A stretch of 64,000 nucleotides of DNA from SAR116 cluster bacterium AG-447-C21 (GCA_003212315.1 QCQB01000009.1:1-64000); one strand, 5' to 3'; positions 1 through 8,961 are shown, counted from the first letter of the stretch. A program made the numbers and translations. Notes: generated by a model from the sequence alone, not told the origin.

Positions 1-93
1 CCTGGATTTAACTTGGTTCAACTGACGTTCTCCCGTCACTTGCTTTCCAAAAATTAGGGCACAAGAAAGATAGCGATTGAAAATTTGTTTAAA

Positions 94-1917
94 TTATTTT
101 GCCAAATTATCCAGTTTAGTTTTTATGGGATCGAAGCATTCGCTCCACGGTTCAAAAATATTCTTGGGAAAACTTTGCATGGCTGGAAAACTTGGGAATT
201 CATTTGTTCCTAACCTGGTCCAGTTTGGTTGAAGATGGGCAACCCATGTGGGCACCCCTAATCCACCACCAATCCAACTAACCGTGCTGCTGGGACAAAT
301 AATTAAATCAAGGGACGACGCAACGGCGCAAATACTTTCAAAATCATTTGACATATCAACGCTTTCTATAATGGTAATTTTAGATCTAATCGTGTTTGGC
401 AACTGGTAAAGCTCTTTTTCCCAACCTTCACCGTACTGAAGGGGAATAAAATTACAATTTGGCGTTGATAATACTTTTATCCAATCTTCAAGTTCTGCAT
501 AGTGATATTTTCGGAAGCCATCGTGGTATTTGCTTCGCCAACAAAAGCCAATTTTCAACCCTAAACCTATTTTTTTGATATATTCTTTCCATGATGCTTG
601 GAGTTTTTTGTCAGGGACCAGATATGGTTTTTTTCCAGAAAATTTTTTCCAATCGGATCGAACGAACTGAAAGAGACTACCTGCTTCTATTGAGAAATCA
701 ACTGGAGGTGTTTTAGGCACCCAGTTATATGATTGGGTCGGTTTAAATCTACTCCCAGTTCTCTCTGTAGCTCCGATAGTAGCGGTTGGGAATGACCGCT
801 TATATAACTCTACCAGCCTTGGATCGCATTCGATAAAGCATCTGTCACATTCTGCTATTATATCATTGAAACAACCGGCAAAAAATAATTCATCTCCGAT
901 ACCCTCTTCGGCAGTGATCAGAAGACTTTTACCTTCCAAAGAAGATCCGTCCCACCGAGGAGGACGCTGCCTATGATCAATACGATCATCGAGCATCAGC
1001 CGTGCATCTCTCATTATCCAACCCTCAGTGATATTACCTTTTGCCAGTAATTGAAGGGCTCTACGGCTCTGAAAATGATAATTGTTGGGTTCTAATTCGA
1101 TAGCAGTTTTAGAATATTCAAGAGAGGCGCTCAGATTATTCTCTAGAAATGACAATTCAGCTAATCCACAAAATGCATTCCCGACATCGGACCGAATTGT
1201 TATTGATAACTTAAAAAACCGTCTCGCAGATACAAAGTCCCCGTAATTCATATAGACAAAACCAATATTACTATATGGGCCGTTGTGGTGCGGAGCCAAA
1301 ATGAGTGTTTTCTTAAATTCGGTACGTGCTTTTTCCCAATCTTCTAATGTCATATGTATTGCAGCTAATTTGTTCCGCGCCGACTCCTCAAAAGGTCCGA
1401 TAGAGGTTGCTAGCAGGTATAATTCAAGGGCATCAATAATCTGGCCAATTTTATATTTAGCATCTGCCAGAAGCATTACTGAAGTAATATTCTTTGGTTC
1501 TAATTCGCATGCTTTTTCTAAAGCCATGATGCCTGATTTAAATTGATCTCTATCGACGAGGATGGAGCCTAGTTTTATCAATGCTTTAGCGTTAATACGA
1601 TCTATTACTAAAGCCTTTCTGTAGTATGACTCCGCTTCTTTTTTTGCACCTAAAGCTTCAAATATTTCTCCCAGATCACACAGAAATTCTGGTCTTTTTG
1701 CATCAAGATCTATTGCCGTCTGCACCTGTTGGATTGCCATTTTTAGTTTGCCTGACTTGAAGTTCGCCAGGCCCATATAATAGAAAGCGTATTGATTTTT
1801 GGGCTCTGTTTTTAATATCTCCACGCATATTTTTATTGTCTCGTCAAAATGGTTTTGCTGAAGATAATTTTGCGCTAACTCAAGAAAGTGTCCCGTATCT
1901 GTGATTAGTGTACTCAA
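94..1917 (-). CDS. TPR protein with C-terminal glycosyltransferase-like domain (FlmG-like)
   Basis: 607 residues. The N-terminal half (about 10-290) is a run of tetratricopeptide repeats. The C-terminal part (about 320-600) has the GDELFF, CDPRLVELY and PSSTVSWIGG motifs of TPR-linked GT-B type glycosyltransferases. Caulobacter FlmG has this architecture and transfers pseudaminic acid to flagellin; that role is inferred here from architecture and from the adjacent pseI. The start is TTG (1917-1915), chosen because AGAGGA lies 8 bases upstream inside the end of pseI, so the two genes look translationally coupled. It is the last gene of the short minus-strand pair, and no flagellin gene is in view. 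Another protein target is possible. Confidence 0.75.
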   Translation of the reverse strand: MSTLITDTGHFLELAQNYLQQNHFDETIKICVEILKTEPKNQYAFYYMGLANFKSGKLKMAIQQVQTAIDLDAKRPEFLCDLGEIFEALGAKKEAESYYRKALVIDRINAKALIKLGSILVDRDQFKSGIMALEKACELEPKNITSVMLLADAKYKIGQIIDALELYLLATSIGPFEESARNKLAAIHMTLEDWEKARTEFKKTLILAPHHNGPYSNIGFVYMNYGDFVSARRFFKLSITIRSDVGNAFCGLAELSFLENNLSASLEYSKTAIELEPNNYHFQSRRALQLLAKGNITEGWIMRDARLMLDDRIDHRQRPPRWDGSSLEGKSLLITAEEGIGDELFFAGCFNDIIAECDRCFIECDPRLVELYKRSFPTATIGATERTGSRFKPTQSYNWVPKTPPVDFSIEAGSLFQFVRSDWKKFSGKKPYLVPDKKLQASWKEYIKKIGLGLKIGFCWRSKYHDGFRKYHYAELEDWIKVLSTPNCNFIPLQYGEGWEKELYQLPNTIRSKITIIESVDMSNDFESICAVASSLDLIICPSSTVSWIGGGLGVPTWVAHLQPNWTRLGTNEFPSFPAMQSFPKNIFEPWSECFDPIKTKLDNLAK

Positions 1918-1920
1918 TAG

Positions 1921-2982
1921 TTAATCCTCTAAGCCGTCTATCATCGAAAAGTCGAGGGGTTGGCCCCGTTTAATATTTTTTGCCGCGGATTTTCCTAATA
2001 TATCTTTATAAAACTTTGGGTCTAAGCCGAGGTTCGGTCGGATGGAACGTATATTTCCGGAAGTCAGGGTGTCTCCAACTTTGATGTCAGATACGGCATA
2101 TAGGCTTCTTCGTAGTATGAGAGTGGATTTTTCGGATTTAGTTGGCCGATAGGTTGGTTCTCCCATTGCAAAATACGCTGTGTTGGTATCTTTAATGAGT
2201 TGCTTTAACTCATTTGGTTCTAGCGAGAAAGCATTGTCAATGGCTCCATTATACCTTGATAATGTGAAATGTTTTTCTATGAGCACAGCTCCTTGAGCCA
2301 CTGCAAGACTGGCAGCTAAACTCCCACTTGTATGGTCAGAAAGACCAACGGATGTTCGGTATCGTTCTGATAAATCTCTGATAGTCGTAAGATTTGATTC
2401 TTCAATAGGAGTGGGATACGCACTAATACAATGTAACAATAAGATATTTGTGGCTCCAGCGTCGCTAGCAGCGCTTACAGCGTGCTCAATTTCTTCTACC
2501 GATGCCATCCCCGTTGAAATTATTATTGGTTTACCTGTCGCTGCACATGTTTCTATGAGGTTAATTTCTACTATCTCCGGTGAGGCTATCTTATAAGCAG
2601 GTGCTCCCAACTCCTCCAATAATTGTACTGCATCCTGGTCAAATGGACTGGAGAATATTGTTATGCCAATTTTGTTTGCGTGTTCGAATAATGGTTTATG
2701 CCATTCGATAGGCGTATGAGCTTTTTGATACAGATCGTAGAGCTTCTGTCCCCGCCATAACCCGTCTTCTAGAATGAATTCTGGACCATCATGATCAATG
2801 GTAATTGAGTCTGGGGTATAACTTTGTATTTTTACCGCATCTGCACCCGCCGATTTTGCTTCACTTATTAATTTGATCGCCCTGGCCAACTCTCCTCCAT
2901 GGTTTCCCGAGATCTCTGCGACAATATACGGTGGCTGATCTGGACTGATGTTTCTGCCATTAATATTAAACGAATGTTCCAA
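1921..2982 (-). CDS. pseI: Pseudaminic acid synthase-like (NeuB/SpsE family)
   Basis: 353 residues. Family members condense phosphoenolpyruvate with a 6-carbon amino sugar to make a nonulosonic acid in the cytoplasm. The TIM-barrel NeuB domain spans about 15-265 (AEISGNHGG at 22-30, KIQSYTPDSITID, GLSDHTSG, EKHFTLSR). A C-terminal antifreeze-like SAF domain covers about 290-350. The LYDLYQKAHTPIEWH segment resembles PseI more than sialic acid NeuB. The start is TTG (2982-2980) with AGGA 6 bases upstream. It is divergent from pseG, which acts one step earlier in the pathway. Pseudaminic versus legionaminic product cannot be settled from the sequence. Confidence 0.88.
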   Translation of the reverse strand: MEHSFNINGRNISPDQPPYIVAEISGNHGGELARAIKLISEAKSAGADAVKIQSYTPDSITIDHDGPEFILEDGLWRGQKLYDLYQKAHTPIEWHKPLFEHANKIGITIFSSPFDQDAVQLLEELGAPAYKIASPEIVEINLIETCAATGKPIIISTGMASVEEIEHAVSAASDAGATNILLLHCISAYPTPIEESNLTTIRDLSERYRTSVGLSDHTSGSLAASLAVAQGAVLIEKHFTLSRYNGAIDNAFSLEPNELKQLIKDTNTAYFAMGEPTYRPTKSEKSTLILRRSLYAVSDIKVGDTLTSGNIRSIRPNLGLDPKFYKDILGKSAAKNIKRGQPLDFSMIDGLED

Positions 2983-3044
2983 AAATCATCCTAACTCGAA
3001 ATTATCATCTGGATATTCATGATACGGAAATGTTCTCGGTTGAA

Positions 3045-3074
3045 TTGATAATGTTATAGCATACACATTATAAA
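3045..3074 (+). promoter_or_regulatory. Sigma-70-like promoter for pseG operon
   Basis: TTGATA at 3045-3050 (5 of 6 to consensus), an 18-base spacer, then TATAAA at 3069-3074 (5 of 6). Transcription would begin near 3081, which makes the downstream ATG at 3099 or 3102 a better start for pseG than the GTG at 3081. Read by eye only. Confidence 0.45.
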
Positions 3075-3098
3075 GAGAAAGTGATTGGTATTTTTAAA

Positions 3099-4142
3099 AT
3101 GATGAGACTGAATACCTTGGTAATAAGAGTAGATAGCAACAGTAAAATTGGTCTCGGCCATCTCATGCGATGTCGCGCGTTTGCTCAAGCCTGGGCCCGT
3201 CGAGGTGGGAATTCTATTTTCGTGATGGCTGGCGCAAGTCAAATTATCTTAAAAAGGCTAGTGAGTGAAGATATTCAAGTCGAGTTGTTGGATAGTCCCG
3301 TAGATGAGATTGGTTATATAAATAAAATCGGGGACCAGAATTCGGCTGAATGGTTAATTATTGATGGATATCAATTTGGTGCTGAGTATATACAAGCGCT
3401 TAAGCAAAGAAGTTGGAAGATACTACTAATAGATGATGGGGTTCCGCTTCCTTATTACCCTGTCGATATTATTTTAAATCAAAATCAATATGTCGATGAG
3501 AGTATTTATGCTGATAAAACTGACGCTAAATTATTGATTGGTACCCGCTACGCCGCGGTGCAAGAAGAATTTTTTCGCACGAGAAGCTGGCGTAGGGACT
3601 TCCCAAATATAGGCAGTAAACTATTGATAACATTTGGAGGTGCTGATCCTAATAATAATACTATGGGCATTATAAATAGTATTATCGAGAATTGCCCCGG
3701 ATTGTTATCTGAAATGGATACACGGATAATTATAGCAGGCACGAACAAACAAAAGCCTTCTATTGAAAATTTGGTTAAATATTTAGAGAATATCCAAGTT
3801 TTCAGTGATGTGCAAAATATGACAGATCACATTAGGTGGTGTGACATCGCTGTATCGAGTGCGGGCTACACCGTTCTCGAGGCGTCGTTATACCAGACAC
3901 CTATGATCCTAATCCCTAATTCAAATAATGAAAAACAGTTGGCGTCCAAAATGAATGAGATTGGTGCCAGTATTGTTTTTATGGACCTGCAAGAGCCAAA
4001 TTGTCATTTAATCGTCAATTTAATCTACAAGCTTTTAAAAGATGGCGACAAACGAAAGCAACTCGGTAAAGCGGCAGGTCGGCTTGTCGATGGCAATGGA
4101 ACCAGTAGAGTAATAGACGAGATGTTAAATTTAAGTAAATAA
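3099..4142 (+). CDS. pseG: UDP-sugar hydrolase-like (PseG/SpsG family)
   Basis: About 347 residues. PseG removes UDP from the diacetylated altrose precursor before condensation by PseI. The N-terminal VIRVDSNSKIGLGHLMRC motif is diagnostic: the family typically begins near IRVDASxxIGxGHxMRC and uses that His. The C-terminal half has FGGADPNN and SAGYTVLEA, the GT-B-like nucleotide site. I start at ATG 3099 (an adjacent ATG is at 3102) because family members begin there and a promoter sits just upstream; an in-frame GTG at 3081 adds six residues. It begins a five-gene plus-strand run ending at 7470. PseB, PseC and PseH are not in the window. Confidence 0.85.
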   Translation: MMRLNTLVIRVDSNSKIGLGHLMRCRAFAQAWARRGGNSIFVMAGASQIILKRLVSEDIQVELLDSPVDEIGYINKIGDQNSAEWLIIDGYQFGAEYIQALKQRSWKILLIDDGVPLPYYPVDIILNQNQYVDESIYADKTDAKLLIGTRYAAVQEEFFRTRSWRRDFPNIGSKLLITFGGADPNNNTMGIINSIIENCPGLLSEMDTRIIIAGTNKQKPSIENLVKYLENIQVFSDVQNMTDHIRWCDIAVSSAGYTVLEASLYQTPMILIPNSNNEKQLASKMNEIGASIVFMDLQEPNCHLIVNLIYKLLKDGDKRKQLGKAAGRLVDGNGTSRVIDEMLNLSK

Positions 4143-4211
4143 GTGGTTGACCATTAATTTAAAGATGGCCAGTCTGAGTACGTGGTTATCAAATGAAAGT
4201 ATGGAGTTTCA

Positions 4212-5276
4212 ATGCGTTTTGGTTGGCTAAGTCTATCATTATCACCGTCATTACAGGAAGATAATTCTCGAATACATCAAACTATTCAACAGGTGCAAGA
4301 AGCAGAAGCACTGGGGTTCAAAGATGTTTGGTTGACTGAGCACTATTTTACAGGCGAAAGCGTTTATAATGATGCTATTGTGTTTGCGTCTGCGTTAGCT
4401 ATGAGGACAGAAACAATCCGGTTAGGGTTTGCGGTCGTTCAGATGCCATTTCACCACCCAGTGCGATTAGCAACACAATTAGCATTACTGGATAATTTAT
4501 CTAATGGCAGGATTGATGTAGGTGTTGGAAAGGGTACAGTATTTAATGAATATGAATTCATAGGATATGGACTTCGGAGCTCCGATAGCAGAAAACGGAC
4601 GCAAGAAAGTCTAGAAATCCTCGAGAAGGCATGGGCCAATAAACCTCTTCGTTATCGGGGTGAATTTTATGATATTGATGTGCCTGCGATCAGGCCAGCG
4701 CCAGTTCAGCAGCCAGGACCTCCGATTTGGCGAAGCGTTATTTCAGCCGATTCTTTCAGGGAATGCGGCCGTTTAGGAATTCCAATACTTACCTCCCGTC
4801 TCCCTGTGAGTTCTATTGCTTCTAGATGGAAACTTTATAAAGAAGGATTGAATGAAGGCGGACATGATGAAAATGTTCAGAAGCAACTTTGCGAAAAAAA
4901 TGCGCTTTGGAGAAACGTATATGTATCAGATTCTGATAACCAGGCAGAAGACGAGTTAAATGAAATGCTTATTAAAACCCGCCAACATATGATGGAAGTT
5001 CGTGAAGAATTAAACCCGGAAGATTTTATTATTAATCCCGAAACGCTTAACGATTGGACGGATCCCAAAGTCAGTCATCAACAAGGTGCGGCAATGGCAA
5101 TTGAAACAGGGTCCATTTTTGGTTCCCCCAAAAAAGTTAAGGAACAAGTTGCAGAACTTCGCGATGCGGGAGTAAACCATTTACTATGTCAGACCGGGTT
5201 TGGCGCTATGGACAATGATAGTAATCTTACGTCAATGCGTCTTTTTGGTAATGAAGTGATGCCAAGTTTTTCCTAA
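4212..5276 (+). CDS. LLM-class (luciferase-like) flavin-dependent oxidoreductase
   Basis: 354 residues in the bacterial luciferase-like monooxygenase fold. Visible features are GFKDVWLTEHYF, the RTETIRLGFAVVQMPFHHPVRLATQLALLD region and the DVGVGKG segment. Family members use reduced FMN or F420 and oxygen on varied substrates. It has ATG with an ATGGAG ribosome site and lies between pseG and the SpsF-like gene, about 70 and 35 bases from them. That implies co-expression with nonulosonic acid synthesis. No known pseudaminic or legionaminic pathway step needs this enzyme, so its substrate is unknown; modification of the sugar or its acyl group is a guess. Confidence 0.8.
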   Translation: MRFGWLSLSLSPSLQEDNSRIHQTIQQVQEAEALGFKDVWLTEHYFTGESVYNDAIVFASALAMRTETIRLGFAVVQMPFHHPVRLATQLALLDNLSNGRIDVGVGKGTVFNEYEFIGYGLRSSDSRKRTQESLEILEKAWANKPLRYRGEFYDIDVPAIRPAPVQQPGPPIWRSVISADSFRECGRLGIPILTSRLPVSSIASRWKLYKEGLNEGGHDENVQKQLCEKNALWRNVYVSDSDNQAEDELNEMLIKTRQHMMEVREELNPEDFIINPETLNDWTDPKVSHQQGAAMAIETGSIFGSPKKVKEQVAELRDAGVNHLLCQTGFGAMDNDSNLTSMRLFGNEVMPSFS

Positions 5277-5311
5277 TCACCTAACCGTGTTGTGGTTTTG
5301 GGAGTAAGGTT

Positions 5312-6079
5312 TTGAATACAATAGCCATCGTACAGGCTCGGATGGCATCCACCCGTTTGCCTGGTAAAGTCCTTTTGAAAGTGTTAAATAGACCAATTTT
5401 ATCAATCCAATTACAACGTATCCGGCAAGTTCGTCAGATTGAGAAGATCGTTATTGCGACAACAACAAACTCTATCGATGACCCAATAGAGGAGTTAGGT
5501 GTTGTTGAGAATATACCAGTTTTTAGAGGGGATGAACACGACGTCCTAGGACGGTTTCAAGGAGCAGCCAAAAAATTTGATGCAGATGCGATCGTCAGAT
5601 TAACCGGAGATTGCCCGTTAATTGACCCAGAAATTGTTGATCATACCATCAGTATTTTTAAAAAAAAGGATTCGAGATTGCGAGTTGTGACAAATGCCAT
5701 TCCTAGAAGTTATCCGGCTGGGCTTGATACGGAGTGCTTTGATAGAGAGGCGCTAGAGCTAGCAGTTGCTGAAACGATTGATCCTTATGACCGTGAGCAT
5801 GTGACACCTTATTTTTATAAAAACCCAAACCGTTTTTGTGTTGTGAGTGTCGTCTGCGATAACAATTTGTCTGCTGAGCGATGGACTTTAGATGAAGCAA
5901 GTGATTTCGATCTCATAAAAAAAATTATAGAGGACCTTTACTCAGTAGATCCCTTTTTCCGCATGAAAGATATACTGGATTACTTAGACTCTAATCCTGA
6001 GTTGCGTGACTTAAACAATTTCATTCAAGAAACTCCTCGTATTATCGAAGATCGTGTTTTTGGAGCTATACAAAAATGA
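5312..6079 (+). CDS. spsF: SpsF-type cytidylyltransferase-like protein
   Basis: 255 residues. The IVQARMASTRLPGKVL start is the nucleotide-binding signature of the SpsF branch of PF02348 (CMP-sugar synthetase fold). RLTGDCPLIDPEIVD holds the metal-binding Asp residues. In this position it probably activates the nonulosonic acid with CTP, the job of PseF in Campylobacter, but SpsF is a distinct branch with little biochemical proof. The start is TTG at 5312 behind GGAGTAAGG. The stop overlaps the next start in ATGA (6076-6079), so it is translationally coupled to the methylase. Confidence 0.8.
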   Translation: MNTIAIVQARMASTRLPGKVLLKVLNRPILSIQLQRIRQVRQIEKIVIATTTNSIDDPIEELGVVENIPVFRGDEHDVLGRFQGAAKKFDADAIVRLTGDCPLIDPEIVDHTISIFKKKDSRLRVVTNAIPRSYPAGLDTECFDREALELAVAETIDPYDREHVTPYFYKNPNRFCVVSVVCDNNLSAERWTLDEASDFDLIKKIIEDLYSVDPFFRMKDILDYLDSNPELRDLNNFIQETPRIIEDRVFGAIQK

Positions 6080-6699
6080 CAAAAAGAGTCATTTCCGAAC
6101 AGGAAAAGTTTTGGATGGGTGATTTTGGCGGTCAATATAATGATCGCAATATAGGTAACGATCTAATAAAAGGCAGAAAGCACCTTTTTAGATCTGCTTT
6201 AAGAACTGTTGGCGGTATCAAAAATGCTATCGAGTTTGGTGCAAATATTGGCTTGAACATTCACGCGTTGAAGGATCTGTACCCGGAAATTAATTTATCG
6301 GCTATTGAAATTAATAAAAAGGCTGTAGACCGGTTATTGGAAATTGATGATTTGATAGTCCACCAAGGGTCTGTATTAGATATTCATACGAGAAAATTAT
6401 ATGACTTGGTATTCAGTGTTGGCGTACTGATCCATATTAATCCAAATGATTTAGAAAACGTTTATCAGAATATATACTTTTCAAGCAGCCAGTATATCCT
6501 TATTGCTGAATATTATAGTCCTAAGCCGACAAGTGTTCCTTATCGCGGTTATGAAAACAAACTATTTAAAAGAGATTTTGCTGGAGAATTACTTGATAAA
6601 TATGTCGACTTGAAGCTAATAGATTATGGGTTTTGTTACCATCGAGACCCACAAGAACCATTAGACGATATAACTTGGTTTTTGTTAGAAAAAGTTTAA
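6076..6699 (+). CDS. Pseudaminic acid biosynthesis-associated methylase
   Basis: 207 residues. A class I SAM methyltransferase with the hallmarks of the family annotated as pseudaminic acid biosynthesis-associated methylase: EKFWMGDFGGQY near the N-terminus, then IEFGANIGLNIHALK as the SAM-binding glycine loop, LSAIEINKKAV as motif II, and LVFSVGVLIHINP. The start overlaps the upstream stop by four bases. The family is found beside PseG/SpsF genes. The methylated position is unknown; O- or N-methylation of the nonulosonic acid is inferred from context. Confidence 0.82.
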   Translation: MTKRVISEQEKFWMGDFGGQYNDRNIGNDLIKGRKHLFRSALRTVGGIKNAIEFGANIGLNIHALKDLYPEINLSAIEINKKAVDRLLEIDDLIVHQGSVLDIHTRKLYDLVFSVGVLIHINPNDLENVYQNIYFSSSQYILIAEYYSPKPTSVPYRGYENKLFKRDFAGELLDKYVDLKLIDYGFCYHRDPQEPLDDITWFLLEKV

Positions 6700-6711
6700 C
6701 GGAGGCTGACT

Positions 6712-7470
6712 ATGCTTAGCGAGACCCAAATCGAACAATACTTTGAAGATGGTTACGTAATACCAGATTATAGGATCCCTGAAGAAACTATAATAGCCAT
6801 ACAGGACCGGCACAATGAGCTATTAGTCTCGCATCCAGAGTTCAGAGATTACTGTCCGGCCATTTTACAATATGATGAAGGCTTTGCTGATTTTTGCCGT
6901 AATAAAGAAATTCTTGATATGGTAGAACAATTAATCGGGCCAGATATAGCGCTTTGGAATTCAAGTTTTTTTGCCAAACCTGCAGGTAACGGGAAAGCAA
7001 CTCCATGGCATCAGGACGGCGAATATTGGCCAATACGACCACTTGCAACTTGCACAGTCTGGGTGGCTGTGGATGATGCTACTAGGGAAAATGGCTGTCT
7101 CAGAATTATTAAAGGCTCACATAAAGAGAAAAGGCTATTTGAACATAAAACAAACCCTAGTACCGATCTGACGCTAAACCAAGAATTACTTACTACTGAG
7201 TTTGATGAGAGTAAGGCCGTAGACCTCGTTTTAGAAAGAGGGCAAATATCACTTCATGACGTATTCCTTGCGCATGGTTCTGAGCCTAACACATCCAGTA
7301 AGTCTAGGAGGGGGATGACTATGCGCTTTATGCCGATGACCAGTATATTTGATCATCAACTTGCGAGAGAGCAATATAAAAATATGCATGTGCCAGATCA
7401 TTCGGAACGTAAGATTTTTCACATGCGTGGCATTGACCGGTCTGGAAAAAACAATTTGGCATTTGGATAG
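6712..7470 (+). CDS. Phytanoyl-CoA dioxygenase (PhyH) family protein
   Basis: 252 residues. A non-heme iron, 2-oxoglutarate-dependent oxygenase. The 2-His-1-Asp iron site is visible: H100 and D102 in TPWHQDGEYWP and H188 in FLAHGSEPN, followed by an Arg pair near 199-200 for 2-oxoglutarate. GGAGG lies 6 bases before ATG, and the gene follows the methylase by 12 bases, so it belongs to the same operon. PhyH relatives hydroxylate lipids, ectoine, antibiotics and sugars. A hydroxylation of the surface glycan is plausible but unproven. It is the last gene of the plus-strand run. Confidence 0.85.
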   Translation: MLSETQIEQYFEDGYVIPDYRIPEETIIAIQDRHNELLVSHPEFRDYCPAILQYDEGFADFCRNKEILDMVEQLIGPDIALWNSSFFAKPAGNGKATPWHQDGEYWPIRPLATCTVWVAVDDATRENGCLRIIKGSHKEKRLFEHKTNPSTDLTLNQELLTTEFDESKAVDLVLERGQISLHDVFLAHGSEPNTSSKSRRGMTMRFMPMTSIFDHQLAREQYKNMHVPDHSERKIFHMRGIDRSGKNNLAFG

Positions 7471-7609
7471 ATAGTATTTTTATAAAACTGTTCCCATGGT
7501 TTCTTTAGCGCAGATAGGTAGGGTGATAGCACAATTTCATAGAATGTATTAAAGGACACTAGAATTGCTTCATTTTAAAAGTCTTGTATATAAAAACCTT
7601 TGCTTCTTG

Positions 7610-8371
7610 CTATCGGGGTTGCAAACGAATTCCACCGTCTAATCGTATGGTTTCACCATTTATCATAACGTTTTCGATAATACTCATTGCCAATTTCGCA
7701 TATTCCGCTGGGGTGCCGAAACGCGATGGGAATGGGATAGTCGCGGCTAAACTGTCCTGAACATCTTGTGGCATACCGAGTAACATAGGCGTTGCGAATA
7801 AACCGGGTGCTATGGTATTGACCCTAATCCCATATCGAGCAAATTCGCGAGCGCATATGATTGTCAAGGAATGAACACCTCCTTTAGATGCACCATATGC
7901 TGCCTGACCAAGTTGTCCTTCAAAAGCAGCTACCGAAGCAGTTGAAATTATTACCCCTCGTTCATTATCCTCTAAAGTGTGAAGTTCCATAATATCGGCG
8001 GCTGCCAATCTTATTAAATTAAACGTCCCGATTAAGTTTACTTCGATAACATGACGAAAGTTATCCAGGGGCATCGCACCATTTTTACCAACAATCTTCT
8101 CTGCAGGGGCGATGCCAGCGCAATTTACGAGTATACGTGCGGGGCCATGTTTTGATCGCGCTTTTTCTAGTGCATTTTCACCAGAGGCTTCGTCGGAAAC
8201 ATCACATTCTATGGCGATACCACCAATTTCTTGTGCGATAGAAGTAGCATTTCCTATATTACTATCCAGCAAAGCAACTTTCGCCCCTGCGGACGCTAAA
8301 GCCCGCGCTGTTCCGGCTCCCAAGCCGCCGCCTCCACCGGTAATTAAAACAGCTTGTCCTTTAATTTTCAT
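7610..8371 (-). CDS. SDR-family 3-hydroxyacyl-CoA dehydrogenase (HSD10-like)
   Basis: 253 residues. Classical short-chain dehydrogenase: NAD-binding ITGGGGGLGAGTA near residue 10, acidic D36-type residue (LLDSN) favouring NAD over NADP, NCAG motif, and the catalytic Ser, Tyr, Lys in STASVAAFEGQLGQAAYGASKGG. The C-terminal PFPSRFGTPAEYAKL with NGETIRLDGG matches type 2 (HSD17B10-like) 3-hydroxyacyl-CoA dehydrogenases. Its role is probably fatty or branched-chain acyl-CoA oxidation. GGAG is 8 bases before ATG. It stands alone and is convergent with the PhyH gene. Confidence 0.85.
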   Translation of the reverse strand: MKIKGQAVLITGGGGGLGAGTARALASAGAKVALLDSNIGNATSIAQEIGGIAIECDVSDEASGENALEKARSKHGPARILVNCAGIAPAEKIVGKNGAMPLDNFRHVIEVNLIGTFNLIRLAAADIMELHTLEDNERGVIISTASVAAFEGQLGQAAYGASKGGVHSLTIICAREFARYGIRVNTIAPGLFATPMLLGMPQDVQDSLAATIPFPSRFGTPAEYAKLAMSIIENVMINGETIRLDGGIRLQPR

Positions 8372-8495
8372 TGAAAATCTCCATTTAGAAATTTTTATAC
8401 AGTTTCATTGGATTCCTTTCAAATTTCTAATAGAAGTCTTAAAAGTTTAAAAAAGATTTTGAAAAGAAATGTAATTGAGTTTACTGAGGATTGAA

Positions 8496-8960
8496 ATGCT
8501 TAGTGGTTCTATACCGTTACCTGCAAAAATATTTGGTTTTGGTGGTTTAGCTCCTTTTTTAATTTTGGCTCTTTCTGCTTGGATATTGCCGGACCCGTAT
8601 AAATTGTTAGTGTTTGATATACTGGTTCACTATGCTGCGGTTATCCTGAGTTTTGTTGGTGCTGTTTATTGGGGACTTGCATTAGGTAATTTCAATAACA
8701 AACCCAAGGCTGAAAAACAAATATGGATTATGTTTGGCTGGAGTATAATACCTGCTCTTATAGCATGGATAGCCACTCAGATGGTTTTATCGGCTGCGCT
8801 TTTAGTACTCATACTAGGGTTTGTTTTTGCATTTATTTTCGATCTTTGGTCAGAGAAGAGGAAGGAGATTCCATTTTGGTATCTAAAACTTAGAAAGAGC
8901 TTAACATTAGTTGTGGTAATTACATTAAGCTTCGCATTATTTCAGAGTATGATTGCATAG
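8496..8960 (+). CDS. DUF3429-like small membrane protein
   Basis: 154 residues with about four to five hydrophobic segments and little else, resembling the DUF3429 family of small integral membrane proteins; function unknown. I start at ATG 8496 because GAGGA sits 5 bases upstream; an in-frame TTG at 8475 would add seven residues without a ribosome site. VGAVYWGLAL in the second helix is the most family-like stretch. Its stop lies one base from the purD stop on the other strand, so the two transcripts converge with no room for a separate terminator. Confidence 0.7.
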   Translation: MLSGSIPLPAKIFGFGGLAPFLILALSAWILPDPYKLLVFDILVHYAAVILSFVGAVYWGLALGNFNNKPKAEKQIWIMFGWSIIPALIAWIATQMVLSAALLVLILGFVFAFIFDLWSEKRKEIPFWYLKLRKSLTLVVVITLSFALFQSMIA

Positions 8961-8961
8961 T

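Noticed and set aside
1-93. Short open frames at the left edge, for example one on the plus strand ending at 55-57
   Set aside because: Too short to identify; no residue pattern I recognise, so not listed as a gene.
3003-3024. TATCAT/ATGATA repeat in the pseI-pseG gap
   Set aside because: Six-base AT-rich arms with a 10-base spacer; expected by chance.
8112-8450. Antisense open frame of 112 codons over the SDR gene
   Set aside because: Fully opposite a clear SDR with catalytic motifs; low-complexity Pro/Ala translation and no ribosome site.
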